A DNA stretch of 64,000 nucleotides from Lophius americanus (GCA_037951165.1 JBBDHG010000051.1:4693001-4757000); one strand, 5' to 3'. Shown: positions 12,049 through 24,160, counted from the first letter of the stretch. Notes: generated by a model from the sequence alone, not told the origin. Numbers and translations are program-made.

Positions 12049-13014
12049 GTGTGTATTGACACACTGGAGAACATGATTAATAGAAATAGATTTCATTCAT
12101 TTTTGTTTTAGTCACATTAACTTAAGGACACTGTTATGTATTTGATTAATCTGCATTGATTTGAAATAATTGGCTTGAGTTCTCATTTGTTCCATGTTCT
12201 TGTTCACCCTCAGGTTTGACTGAGGTGAACAAGATGATGGTGTGTTCCCATGAGCATTAAATGTTTATTTTTAACCAAGTTTTTGAAAATAAAATTAATG
12301 GATCAAAGCACAATTCTTTATCAAACAAAAAAACAAACAAAAAAAATCTTTTGTTAATTCACCGCTTTGTTCGATTAGAGGACAAAGACGAGAGTAGGAA
12401 GTAAGGAACCCGGTGGGACATAAATGAGCTGAGTTTCCTAGAGATCAGTCTGAGTGCTGACAGACACTCCAAATACCCTCACCTACTCTTGTGAATAAAA
12501 CAAGAATTTAATTTTTAGTTATTTAACAGATATTTAAATGGGTTGTGCTTGCGTCTCTTCCTTATGAAAAGATTCAATGCATTTGTTGGATACATGGCCT
12601 ATTTATACAATTCAGGAACAATACAATTTAATATGATTCAATATGTTTAGAAGGGATTCAGTTTGATGTAATATTTTACAGTTCTGGATCATTAACGATA
12701 TGATATATGGGGGATATGGTGCCAATGTGTGTGGCCTACCGTCCTCTGCTGTCAGTTGTCTTCATAATACTATTGTTTCTGACTCTTTCCACAAGACATG
12801 TCAACTCTACTGTTTTATGATAGCTTCACATTGCTTTATATTCGACTCTGTGTGGACACATCAGTAAAGTATGATCTAAATGAGCAGACATCTCTAATCC
12901 CACTCACCTTTTCCCTGGGTCCTCCACCCGGAAAAGGTGGCATCACAGGCACCGGGAAAAATGGAGCTGATGGCTGGTTAAATTGAAAGAACCTCCTTTG
13001 CCTACTTGCTGTGC
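12049..13014. other. Start of 18-kb PHF14 intron C-D
   Basis: Nothing recognisable apart from A-rich runs at 12326-12350. Confidence 0.4.
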
Positions 13015-13019
13015 ACAGT

Positions 13020-16000
13020 TTGAATTCCCTGCTGTATCCAGTTAGAATATGGATCGGTTAACCGCCAAATTTTCCCCGATCGTTCCCTACATCTTTTCGG
13101 CAAATGGCTGATACCATTGGCTGGTGTGGACGAGGAGATCAAGCTACCCAGCACCTGTTCACCTCGTCTCTGCCAAGGCAGAATAAATCACAGAAGCCTT
13201 CGGCCGCTGTTGTAGCAAAGTGCCGCTTTCTACCAGGTATGCCCAGGTAAATGATAGATCACTAGAAAATAAGACAATTATTCCTAATGACCTTTTCACC
13301 TCCCGAGGATTGGATTTCCTCTTGGTGACTAAAACCTGGCGGAGTGTTGATAAGTCGAGCACTTCTCTAAACTTTTAACGACTGATTGTGAATACTTCAG
13401 CTCACCTAGGACTACAGGTCGAAGTGGAGGAGTGGCTACAATTTTTGAAGAAAAGTTTAACTTGCAAGCAAATGTCGCCGGTCTCCTTATTCAGTTCTGA
13501 ACTAAGTATGTTTGAATTGGGTCTTCCCACCTGGTACTGTGTGCGGTATATAATGACCTCCGAAAAACAACCAGGATTTTATTAATGACTTTCTGTGATT
13601 TTCTGGCTGTAATTATGCCAAAATATGACAAAGGTTTTAATCTCGAAAGGTTTAAACGTCCATGTCTTTTGTCCCTCCAATCCGCTGGCAACATACTTTT
13701 TATATCTAGTTGATGCTTTTAAACTTGTACAGTCTGTTACTGGAACCACACGAGAACGTGGACACATGCTGGATCTAGTCTAGTGTGTGGTCTACCTGTT
13801 TTTAATGTTGACGCTTGTAATGCTGTCTTCTCAGATCATATGGCGGTTTTATTTGAGCTAACTATTGTAACTATTCCCTGCCATGAGGTTAAACCGCACT
13901 TTTGCCGAGTGGTTAAACCCAACACTGCTGCTCAGTACTCCACTTCTTTTAAAGATGGTATTCAATCTGATAACTGATTCTTGTTTTAGCACTGAGGAAT
14001 TAACTACGTCATTTCTCTCTGCTTGTGAAAACATTCTGGACACTGTCGCCCCATTTAAAACCAGGGACCCCGAACCAAGATCTGAACACTGGCTGAGTGC
14101 AGAAGGGCTGAGAACAAGTGGAAGAACAATAAGCTGCAGGTGTCATATGAAATTATGAAAAGACAGCTGGAAAAGATATCAGAGGACTGTTTAATCTACA
14201 AAGACCTAAACATTTCTCTGATACCATTTCAAATGAATGTCACAAACCTGATGTTCTTTTTAAGATAATCAATTCTAACCTTACCCCCCACCTGCTTGTC
14301 TAGAGGCGTCCACTGGGGACTGTGATAATTTTCTGCCCTTTTTTGTTGACAAAATTTCCACGGTAAGGAATAAAATCTCACTGCCTTAATTTGACCCATC
14401 TGTTTTCACTTGCTGTACTTTATTTGATCAGTTTGAGTCTGTCACTTTTGTTTAACGAAAATTGTTGCACAATTTAAACCTGCAAGCTGGCCCACAGATG
14501 TTGTCCCTCCTCGCCTTTTTAAAGAGGTCTGGGAAATTATTGGACCTAGCATCCAAAACATTATAAGTCGGTTGTCTAAAGCAAAACAAAGTCTTACTTC
14601 AGGTGTTGTTCCATCCTGATTTAAATAAGCGGCAGTACAAACATTCAACAACACCATTCTTTCAAACTTTATGCAGATCTCTAAACTAAGGTTCATGTCA
14701 TTAGTTCTTGAAAAGGCTGTACTCTTACAATTAGTCTATTTTTAAACGTACATTGCATTCTTGAGGTCTTCCATCTGGTTTTAAACCCCATCACAGCTCA
14801 TAATCTGCACTTTTCTGCATTTTTAATAATTTTTTATCAACCACAGACACTGGTGGCAATTTTAGTACTTTTAGATCTCGCCGCTGCTTTTGACAAAGTG
14901 GACCAAAGCACCTATGTACTTGGGAATAGCTTTTCAGTTAGCCTAGGTGTGTTTTGTCCATTGCCACTCTTCCATGTAGAGTCCCCCAAGATTCCATTCT
15001 TGGGTCTATCCTCTTATCTTTGTATTATCTCCCCTAAGGGTTGATTTTAAGGAAGTATGACATCTCCTATCATTTCTACGCAGATAATTCACACATTTAC
15101 CTGCCACTGAAAAGCAATTGCTTCAGTACTTTAAATTCATTGCTGGAGTGTCTGAGCGACAGTCCAGCAACAGAGCCTGGATGGCCCTTAACTTTTTACA
15201 TTTTAATGATAGCAAAACAGAGGTCATGGTGTTTGGACTTAGTGGTACCATTGGTTCCTCTGCTATGGAGTGGGTTCCCTGCAGACATTTCTTTTAAAAT
15301 CTACTGTGTCAATCCTTGGCATCAAAATGGAGAGGGATTTTGAACTTGATAAACAGATCTGTGGTTAAATCCGTTTTTTATTAGTTGAGACTTTTTTCTA
15401 AGATGAAGACCCTTTTTAAGATTTAATGCTTTTGAAACGCTTATTCATGCTTTTACAGCAACCCGCATGGACTACTGTAATGGACTTTATTTTTGCGGGA
15501 GCGAGACCCCCCTCCCCCTTTTGCATTTGGCTCAAAATGCCGATGCTCAGCTTTTTACAGGCTAACCCAAGCGAGAGCAAAATTTCCCCATTCTAGCCTC
15601 CCTTCACTAGCTACAAGGAGGTTTTAGGAGTCATTTTAAGGTTTAATTGTTTGTTTTTAAAACTTTAAACAGTTCTGCACCCAAGTACATTTCTAATATC
15701 TTACAGACATTTATTCACTCAAGGGTACTGAGGTCCGCTGACCTCTCTCCACTGGTCTCCCTAAGACGAAACTGAAAATGAAGGGTGGTCATAGCTTTTT
15801 CTGTAGCAACCCCTAAAATGTGGAATGAGCTGCCCTCTCATGTCAGGACAGCCCCCACGTTGTCTGTTTTTAAATCTCGCCATAGGACTCATTTTTATTC
15901 CTTGGCCATTGATCCAGGGGTGTTGGACATGTATTTCTTGTGGTCTTATTGCTTTCCTTTAAAGTAACCTTTTGTTTTTATGACGTGCCTGTACTATTAA

Positions 16001-16065
16001 CTGACTGTACAGCACTTTGGACAACTCTGTTTTTTGTTTTTTTTTAATAAAGTGGAGTTGAGTTT
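13020..16065 (+). mobile_element. Decayed L2-like LINE, near full length
   Basis: The endonuclease region at about 13280-13430 encodes N-D-L-F-T-S-R-G-L-D-F-L-L-V-T-K-T-W, the decayed form of the T-E-T-W motif of fish L2-type endonucleases. The reverse-transcriptase region at 14853-14900 has V-L-L-D-L-A-A-A-F-D-K-V-D-Q, the palm motif A containing the first catalytic Asp. Near 15065 Y-H-F-Y-A-D-N-S replaces Y-A-D-D-T/S, so the second catalytic Asp is lost. The tail at 15785-15960 reads W-N-E-L-P-S-H-V-R then V-F-K-S-R, and the 3' UTR has ctgtacagcactttgga, typical of L2 3' ends, ending near aataaagtgg. Many stops and frameshifts break it. Confidence 0.8.
14853..15130 (+). pseudogene. L2-like reverse transcriptase remnant
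   Basis: Motif A (L-D-L-A-A-A-F-D) is followed, after frame breaks, by a motif C relic reading Y-A-D-N where an active enzyme has Y-A-D-D. It is inactive by point change and frameshift. It belongs to the surrounding LINE and is not a host gene. Confidence 0.75.
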
Positions 16066-17079
16066 AACTTCTTTCTTTACTGTCATAAACAACTGTGGCA
16101 CACATCTGTCAGGGTGTCTTGTTCCTCTGCTCTCAAGTTTTTTTTAACCAGCCTCCTTGTCGCTTACATAAGTCTGACCAAGTGAGTGTTCAGATGTTGT
16201 CGCATTACATCTCTGTTCAAAAAAGCTTGTAAATGGTCAAACTTTTGACCATCTTTCCTTCTTATATATTATGGAAAACACGAGTCCTCCAAGCTTCAGA
16301 TGTTAGTTAGTGGTACACTTTAATCCACGTCAGAGTTGTCAGACATGCTTTTGTTTTGTTTTTTTCAAAGCTTATTATTCATAATTGTATATGTTTATGT
16401 TATATAATTATTATTATTATGTACAACTGATTTTGAATAGCAACGACCGGACATGTTTTAGCTTTAGCAAACATGCTACACTGCCGTTATCTCCTCATCC
16501 ATTTTTTTACGAAACAAAGTGATGCTTGAGGTGCTGGGTCTATAGCACTTTAAATTTTTTGGTCATATTTCGCCTTCGGCGTGACCTCATCAGAGGCTCA
16601 ATGAAAACTCATTTACCGACGCTTCGATCTAGCTGACACACTCACTTGGTTGATACCACTTACACTACCCTCCAAACTTGGTCATGAAGTGCTAACTGAA
16701 GAGTAGCAATACCCAAGACAGTTAGCGAAACTGAGCACCAACACTCCAAGATAGAAATACCAAATTTAATCTTGCTGACTCACGGTAGCAATACTAGTGT
16801 ACTAGCACTCCCAGTAGGTTATCGCTATGTCCAAGCTACACCAGGCTAGCAAAATCACAAGGACTTTTACGTAGCTGCAAAAGTAACACATGGCTGCAAA
16901 GCTAACACACCCTGCTAGTGTTCATGGCTGCCGCCAACACTTCTAACAATGCAGAGGATAAAATTCAGGCACTAGTCTGCCCATGTGGAAATGAAATGTC
17001 AAGTAAGGATACTGACCAGGGTTTTGCATTCATGTCATTTTTAGATCTTGGACTTCTTAATAAGCACATCAGGAAATAC

Positions 17080-17560
17080 AGATTCCAGGTGTTAACGCAA
17101 GCATCGCTGCTGCATTTTCTGCGACCGGGCCATTGGTTCATATCAATCAACCTAATGGATGTATATTATTACATTCTAATACATCCACCGCACAGACAGT
17201 ATCTCAGATTTGCCTTCCAGGGATAGAGCTATGAGTATTCGTTCTCCCCTTCTTTCTAGTGTTTATGAAATTCACTGAGGGGGCGCTGAGGTTGCTGGGC
17301 AGCCGGGTGGACACGTATATAGATGACTGGCTTATTGTGCCGTCCTCCTGCCTGGAGGCGACAAGTCACACAAAATTACTCACAGAACATTTGAAAAATC
17401 TATGTTTCAAATTAAATCTATGAAGTGTCCTTTTTCCCTGTCAGACCATCTCCTTTATAGGTCTGATTATGGCCCAGGCCAGAGTGAGGCTTACTAGGGG
17501 GGTTACAAACACTCAATGAGTGTGTAAGCCCTCTTTCTCAGTGGGGAAGGAGTGTCCCTA
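17080..17560 (+). pseudogene. DIRS reverse transcriptase remnant
   Basis: The sequence encodes F-I-S-I-N-L-M-D-V-Y-Y-Y-I-L-I then R-Q-Y-L-R-F-A-F-Q-G. This is the DIRS palm region, usually S-I-D-L-K-D-A-Y-F-H-I-P-I, with the first catalytic Asp changed to Asn. After a stop at 17223 the frame resumes, and at about 17308-17337 gives V-D-T-Y-I-D-D-W-L-I-V, the Y-x-D-D catalytic box of DIRS RTs, which is intact. Loss of the first Asp and the stops make it inactive. Confidence 0.85.
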
Positions 17561-18440
17561 AAGATTTTTCAAAGGCTGTTGGGGCAGATGGCCTCTGCCC
17601 TGATGATGGTCCCGATGGGATGTCTGCACATAAGGGGGATGCTGTTTTGGGTAGTGTCGCTCAGGCTGGACCCACATCGCTATGACTCTCAGAGAGTGAG
17701 AGTCGCAATGGCCTGCACGGCAGCTCTCATCCCATGGAGGAATATTAATATCCTGTCTCAGGGGATGCCAGATGAAGTTATTCTGAGCAGGAAAGTAGTC
17801 ACAAAAGGTGCATCACTATCAGGATGGGGGGTTGTTCGAAAGGGGGCCTGCTAATGGGTCCTGGGGGCCCAGAATACGCTAAATTAACATAAATTACTTG
17901 TAGGTGTTGGCTGTTTTGCTGACACTGAATCAACTCCTGCATTTGTTGAGAGGTCACCAACCTTTGTCAGAACAGACAAAAACAACGTGGCATGTATCAA
18001 CAGATAGGGGTGCCTGTGATTCCTCCATTAACACACGCTGGCATGCACACTGATTGTCCTGTAGCAGCATACATTTTCTATCACCGAAGTATGTATTGGC
18101 CGCATTGAACCGTGCTGCAAATCTGTTGTTAGAATGTAGGCTCCACCCAGACTTTGTGAGCCTGGTTCGGGAGTGTTATGAACACCCATCAGTGGACCTT
18201 TTCTCTCTTCACAATCAGAATGCACCTCTGGGGTTAGACGCATTGGCTCACCGGTGGACTCTTCTGTACGGGTTTCCCCCGATTGCTCTGATTCCAGAGA
18301 CCATAGCCAGGGCGAAGGAAGGAGGCTTGAAGATTCTCATAGCCCCTTACTGGCCGTGGAAACACTGGCTAGCAGAGATTACTCAGCTCCTTAATCGGGA
18401 GCCGTGGCCTCTAACCACACGCAGGGACCTTCTGACCTAG
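17560..18440 (+). pseudogene. DIRS RNase H and linker remnant
   Basis: The stretch at 17552-17854 reads L-L-G-Q-M-A-S-A-L..P-M-G-C-L-H-I-R and later G-A-S-L-S-G-W-G, as in the RNase H entry of DIRS polyproteins. The open frame at 18054-18440 (128 codons) has L-L-E-C-R-L-H-P, V-D-L-F-S, P-L-G-L-D-A-L-A-H-R-W and L-I-A-P-Y-W-P, hallmarks of the region between RNase H and recombinase in vertebrate DIRS elements. It is frame-broken between these blocks. Confidence 0.85.
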
Positions 18441-18699
18441 GCACAGGGAGAAATATTTCCCCAACACGTTACTCTATGGGCCTGGAAGTGGTTCAATCTG
18501 AGGTCTGTGGGCCTCCCTCTGGGGGTAATTGAGAATATACAGAGAGCAAGGGCCCCCTCAACAAGATTCCTCTGAGAGAAAAATTGGTTAATATTTGAGA
18601 AATGCTGCTCACATTCAGTAGAGGCGTCCCAACACTAATGGTGGCTGTAATTTTTGCAGTTTTACAAGATTTAATGGAAAAATAAAAATCTTTCTCCAC

Positions 18700-19480
18700 T
18701 TTTAAAGAGTATCTAGCAGTGATTTCAACTCGTCGTATTGGGTTTGACCGGCAGGTAGTGGGTAAACATCACTTATTCTGCCCTTTCTTGAGAGGTGCTC
18801 AGCATAAGCTCCCTGTTTCCAAACCATCCAGCCCGTGGTGGGATCCTCCCACTCTTATGGATACTCTCTTGGACCCCTCTTTTGAACCACTACAGCAGGT
18901 TGCTATGAGAATAGTGTCTTTGAATACAGTTGTGTTGCTGTCTCTGGCCTCAACCACACAGGTAAGTGAGATTCAAACATTCAGTCAGTTCACCAAGCAT
19001 TTGTAATTTCTTTTTTCCTCAGTCTATTTAAAGGTAACCCAGCAAACAAATCCTGCTTTAGGCTTTAAGTATTATGATCGTGTTCATCATTTATCCTTTT
19101 TTCCACAGAGGAGCATCAGCAATTGTATCGGTTGTGCCATGTGGGGGTGTTGAACATGGACAGAGCCAAAAGCTCTAGGGAAAGCGATATTTCTTTTGTG
19201 TATTGGGCAAAGAACAACTTGGGCAAGCCAGTTTCATGTCAACTGCTGTCTCACCACATTGTAGGAACTATTGCTTTTACATATGGCTCTTAAGTTTTGC
19301 AACCTCCCGAGGGTTTGCGTTTACATTCTACCGATGGTCTCATCTCCTGTTAGGCCCTTTCCAGGGCTTCTCCATCCAGGAGATTTGTGCGGCAGTAAGT
19401 TCTGGCTCCGAACCGACTTTTTTGTCTTTGAACCTCAGTTCTATTGAGTCTATACATCTGAGGTGTGGTTAAACCAGTCA
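18700..19480 (+). pseudogene. DIRS tyrosine recombinase remnant
   Basis: The open frame at 18719-19006 continues from F-K-E-Y-L-A-V-I-S and has G-K-H-H-L-F-C-P-F-L-R-G, W-D-P-P-T-L and F-E-P-L-Q-Q-V, matching the N-terminal and core entry of DIRS recombinases. Downstream, about 19190-19390 in shifting frames, come K-P-V-S-C-Q-L-L-S-H-H-I-V-G and L-R-L-H-S-T. The latter corresponds to the H-x-x-R-like box, with the catalytic positions altered. Dead. Confidence 0.8.
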
Positions 19481-20160
19481 AGTCAAGCTTGTCTTAGAAT
19501 TGTTAAAATTCAGTAACATTCAGTCATCTGCCCAGCTATGAAAGAGAATTTTTGGTTAATTTGGTAACCCCAGCTCTATGTATAGCATGAGGTTTGCGCA
19601 GTGTCAAGTCTTTTACAAGTGATAATAGAAATACACTTACAGGAGGGAGGCTATCATGCCCATTGTCATTACACACGTAACAACTCCATAATCCCCAACA
19701 TCAAATACTGTATAATAACAATAAGACCTTTTTAAAGGGCTAGGCCTGGATAGTAGCAGTGAGTTGGAACACAAACAGTGCTCCATGTTTAGCACCGGAA
19801 TGTATGGATTCAAGCATTGCTTTTTTCCCTCAACTTTTTAAAGATAATTTACCATCTAGGGTGCTGCTACTCTGGCAACAACATTGCGTACAATGCATTT
19901 GTTTTTGCCTGTCTTCTCTGACTCCCAAAACTTCCGAACCTTAAAATGTGAGGCTATTATTCAGCAGAAGATAGGTTGAATTGGTTGGATTCATCTTTTT
20001 CTCACCTGGGAAAGCTGGGTTTTCTGCTGCATTCATTTAGTCTTCTTCATTTGTATTTTTCTTTCACAAAGGCAAGTAGCTTTTCTTATATGGTCTACGT
20101 GTCTTTTGCGCGCCTTGCAGTTAAGTTTTGCACCCCATCATCCCGTGATCTAACATAACG

Positions 20161-21150
20161 TTGGCTGAGGGAGAAACGTACAGGGTCTCGCTCTGCAGCA
20201 GCTTATATGAGGAATTAAAGTGCTTCAGAATCGTTGTTACCTTCACCAAGGAAGTTCTGTTTTCACACCTGAGTGTTTGTTTTGTCTGTTTTTTATTGTG
20301 AGCATGATTTAGGAAAAACCACAGGACAGATCTACTTGAAAATTACCCAGAGGTAGGTTTTGGCACAACATAGAGATTATTACATTTTGGTGATGTTACA
20401 TGTGGTGAAGCATTTAAGATAAAATAATAAAAATTAATTTGGTTGCGGTGAGGAGCTGTGGCACAGAGCGCGACTCCCTCTCTTGAAACTCCTTTGGGAG
20501 ACAAACGGTTCCACTGTATTTTGGAGATACTCAGAGAGTTTATTGGGGTTTACGAAGTTTCATACATTAAGCAATCTAGTTGAGCATGTTGAGCCATTAA
20601 GTTACCGTATTATGTTCAATGACCATCCGTGTTCTCCGTGCATTGCATGAAAGAAACCGCATTATTTAGGTAAGGTCAACAATTACAAAATATCCTACAA
20701 ACTAGTCTAATTGGTTCTCATCACAATAATGTGTCTACCAAGGGACTGTTATGCCTTGGCGGAGGTTAGTGCTCTCTGAGTGTTTTTTCCAGTAATTCAG
20801 AAATAACATCCCTATATGTCTGATTCTAGATAGCGATATTTTTTGGGCTGATCACCCATCCCCACCATAATGTGAAGCAGTTTGTCTTTAATTTTTAAAT
20901 AAACTTGTAGACTAAATAGTCTCCATTCTACAAAAATTCCTGGCTCTTCCCCTTTAACTGGGCCCAATACATATTTAAGTGAATTCATCCATACTACAAG
21001 CCCAACACGTTTGCCAAGTTATTTCCAAATCCATCAAGAAGATTTTTGTGATCCTACTAATAGACTATTTCTCGGTGGAGTCTTTGAAAACATTTGGCCT
21101 TTTGGAGGTATCACTAGCCTTGTCTGACACTGCGGAGAGCTAAGTTTTCA
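20161..21150. other. Intron sequence without identifiable feature
   Basis: No repeat family was recognised; it may include the 3' end of the DIRS element. Confidence 0.35.
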
Positions 21151-21190
21151 TGCTATATTTCTAAATCTGTTGAGATTTAGAAATATAGCA
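21151..21190. repeat. Perfect 18-bp palindrome with 4-nt loop
   Basis: Arms 21151-21168 and 21173-21190 (tgctatatttctaaatct and its exact complement), loop gttg. The right arm abuts the 76-bp duplicated block starting at 21191. Confidence 0.95.
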
Positions 21191-21266
21191 CTTGGGCGAG
21201 GCACTTCAGTGTAGCATTTATCTTCAAATGCAAGACATGAAATGGCAGACACTAAAAGGGCCCTGC
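21191..21266 (+). repeat. 76-bp block identical to 22831-22906
   Basis: This block starts cttgggcgaggcacttcag and ends aaaagggccctgc. It is identical base for base to 22831-22906, 1,640 bp downstream, in the same orientation. Flanks differ on both sides. Confidence 0.95.
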
Positions 21267-21324
21267 GACAAATACAAATATCTAAAGCTGTTTTTACTTT
21301 AAAGATAGAAAATGCTAAATAATA

Positions 21325-21440
21325 ATGATACTAGATAATTCATTCATCCTGAAGGAAATTCTTTCTCTGCATTTGACCAATCCCCCCAATCTTAAACAAG
21401 GCAAACAATCAGACCCTTATCTGAATCCACTTCAAAATGT
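21325..21440 (+). repeat. Short interspersed-repeat scrap
   Basis: The segment with catcctgaaggaaattc and tctctgcatttgacc resembles the 3' portion of the SINE-like family seen at 56190-56385 and 58530-58655. Confidence 0.4.
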
Positions 21441-21667
21441 AATGTGTTCCTCCCCTGACACATGCCCACCCCTTACTACAAGTAAGGTTTATATAATGTC
21501 AAAATAACCAACCATTTAACAAAACCTCCTTGGTGTAGTTAATGAGGAATGATGATGATACCATATTCACTTGTTTAGAACCAGTGACAGAGTAAATATT
21601 CATGTGGTGGGACAGGGAGCCATCAAAGGTTAGTCCGTCAGAGTCGGACTGTTTCCCTGCAACCATT

Positions 21668-22300
21668 AGGTGGGTTTAGATGGACAGCCTAATTTCGATT
21701 ATATTCGGAAAAGACGTCTACTCGGAAAGAAAGTGCTGCATGCAAACACCCCTTTAAGAACAGACAGAACCTTTCCGAATTAGATTTCATTCCTTTGCAA
21801 GGAGGTAGTCAAAATCCTTTCGGAAAGCCTTTCCGATTTCCAGTCGTTGCATGTAAACGCTTTATCGGAATTTCTTCTGTTTGAATTGTATATGCGTATG
21901 CCCAGCTTTGTGACGTCATGCTCTGCTAAGTTTTTTTCAGCGCTGCAACGCATTTGAAATACGTCGAGAGGGGTTTATTCATTTCAACTTTTTAACATTT
22001 TAACATTTTTGGACGGTTAGATGGGTGAAAAGTCACTTCCGCACACGCAGTCTTTGTCATATTCTTCTTCTTGGCACTTGTTGCCGGCCGGCCGGCACAA
22101 GTCTCACCGAAGCATTAGCGTCACCTTATGAACAGAAATGTGGATCGTCTGCGCATGTGTGAAAAGGTTTCCGGTTAGATGAGTCGATGCATGAGAACAC
22201 TGGGTCAGAAAAGATCACAAGTCGTGTAAACAGGCGACCAACATTGCGATTCAGAAATGTTTAATTCGGAAAGGAGAAAAGTGTCCATGTAAACCCACCT
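21668..22300. mobile_element. 633-bp non-autonomous DNA transposon (MITE)
   Basis: The left end aggtgggtttagatggaca and the right end tgtccatgtaaacccacct are inverted complements with one mismatch. The inner region has repeated cggaaag / ctttccg motifs in both orientations. There is no coding capacity. It contains a 16-bp GC palindrome at 22082-22097. Superfamily not settled. Confidence 0.8.
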
Positions 22301-22830
22301 AATTATTGGAATATTAAAGAGTGGCAGCATATAGACTGAGTCAGCTGTTAGAGGGAACAGAAACCAGTTCTCGTCCCTTTGGTTGGATCCTTCTTATCTG
22401 AGCCAACCATGCTCTGATCCTGCGATACAGAGTAGCCGACCCGCTCCCTCAAGAAACACTCCAGATTGATATCTGACAGCTTCGTGATGAGGAAGGGAGC
22501 CTGGGTTTGTCTTTCACATTTCTTTTTCCACTGTCAATAGGCGACCCCACATCCATCACTTGGGAGTAGAAAGGAACTTTTCCTCTTGTGACTGTGGATG
22601 TCGCAGTAGATTTACTACAGCCTCTCTTACAAATAGAGAAACGAATAGTGAGGAGGAGTGTTTCAAAACTCCATCTGTCGGAGAGGTGAACTAACGGACT
22701 GATGAAGCACAGTCTGTTAATGTGTTTTTCAGTTCAGGTTTGGAAACATCGGGCCCAGACATATGCCGAGGACACTGCTGGAACTCTAAGGGATTAAGCA
22801 GCTTTCAGATTTTCCTCGCAGCCCCAGCCA

Positions 22831-22906
22831 CTTGGGCGAGGCACTTCAGTGTAGCATTTATCTTCAAATGCAAGACATGAAATGGCAGACACTAAAAGGG
22901 CCCTGC
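22831..22906 (+). repeat. Second (probably ancestral) copy of 76-bp block
   Basis: Identical to 21191-21266. This copy sits in otherwise unremarkable sequence, while the upstream copy abuts a palindrome, so this is more likely the source. Confidence 0.85.
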
Positions 22907-24150
22907 TTTGCATTTGTAATGCTTTTAACAGGGCACCCAAGCGCTGGCACCCTTCTAAAGCCATGTTTCAATTTAACAGGACTAGTTAATCGACCTCCTG
23001 CTGGCCTCTGAGGCTGCAATGTGTGTGTGTGTGAGTACGTGTCCGCCTGCTCTCGTGCGTGCGTGTGTATCCTTTAACACCTGGCCAAACGGTCTAACAT
23101 TCCACCTTGATGAAGCTGAGTGTGTGGCTCTTATTCATATTTAGAGGCAAATGTCAACTAGAAGAAAACCCTTTAAAGTCAACCTGTATCTTATTTCGCA
23201 GCTGTAAAGTTAATGCTCCATAGCACTCTGTCTGATGTTACACAGCCCTGTTAAAACACTCTTCTATCCAGCAAGAACAACTCATTAACACACATTTGTT
23301 CCTCTGTGTGTGCTTTCTAGCAGAAATGCATCCAGGATTTTATTATCATCCCGACATAAAAACGACAGGGGGATGTGATTGTTCATCAGCCAATCTGTAA
23401 TCATTTTTATCTCCCAAATCATTTGGGAGAGGATATCTCCCAAATGATAAATACCATCTTTACTAAACTTTTGACTTAGATTAATCATGATAACTATTTT
23501 GATATTCATTCCCAACCATGAATGAGGGGAGCAGGAACTAGGAAGGGGTTCTATTCTTCTTCTTTTTTTTTTCTGTCATTTGTACTTTTAGAAGCACACT
23601 AACTTTTCTTTGAAAAAAATTATTTGCCGAAAATATAGGAACTGAAGTGATACATTTTTCCTATATAGTATTTTTATCATTTGCATTTTATTTGAGTCAA
23701 ATGTTGAGAGCAGAATTTTGATTCTATGAGTGGGATTATTCTCAGATGAGGGTATCTGGGGCACCACTCCGAAATGAATACTTTTTTTCCCAAAGCTTAA
23801 TGCTCACATTTCCGATTCCAATGTTTCACAGGAGTGTTTCATAATTTGAAAATGTAAGCACTTTATGTATTTGATTAACTTTATTTCATAATGATGACTT
23901 GCACATGTCAGCAACAAAATAAATAATAGTAATAATGACTTTAATTTATATAGCAACTTTCATGAAACCAAAGGATGCTTTAAATGTTCTAAAAAACGTA
24001 AAATATTTACAATAATAATAAGAAAAGAGAAAAATAATGATAAGAGCAATGGATATGGGGTTGAATCAATAGGGGGTTGATTGTTAGCTGGGGTTGTTAG
24101 CTTTGTATGTTAGAGCAGTGATTGTCACATGGCATCTGTCAGTGGGTGGA
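22907..24150. other. Intron sequence with microsatellite and a hairpin
   Basis: A (gt)n tract lies at about 23018-23070. A perfect 13-bp inverted repeat is at 23418-23430 / 23436-23448, with the same decamer also directly repeated at 23409-23419. An AT-rich segment at 23925-24040 resembles a LINE/SINE tail (ttaatttatatagcaac). There are no genes. Confidence 0.6.
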
Positions 24151-24160
24151 ATAGACACTA

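Larger units (their letters stand above)
16560..20160 (+). mobile_element. Decayed DIRS-type tyrosine-recombinase retrotransposon
   Basis: The element carries, in order, remnants of reverse transcriptase, RNase H and a tyrosine recombinase, the gene set of DIRS elements. Those elements integrate by recombinase rather than integrase. The 5' part (16560-16920) is non-coding. Both ends are uncertain; I could not identify the split or inverted terminal repeats expected for DIRS. Several frameshifts and stops separate the domains. Sub-features are listed separately. Confidence 0.8.

Noticed and set aside
18054..18440. 128-codon ORF as a host gene
   Set aside because: Its motifs are those of the DIRS polyprotein and neighbouring blocks are frame-shifted remnants of the same element.
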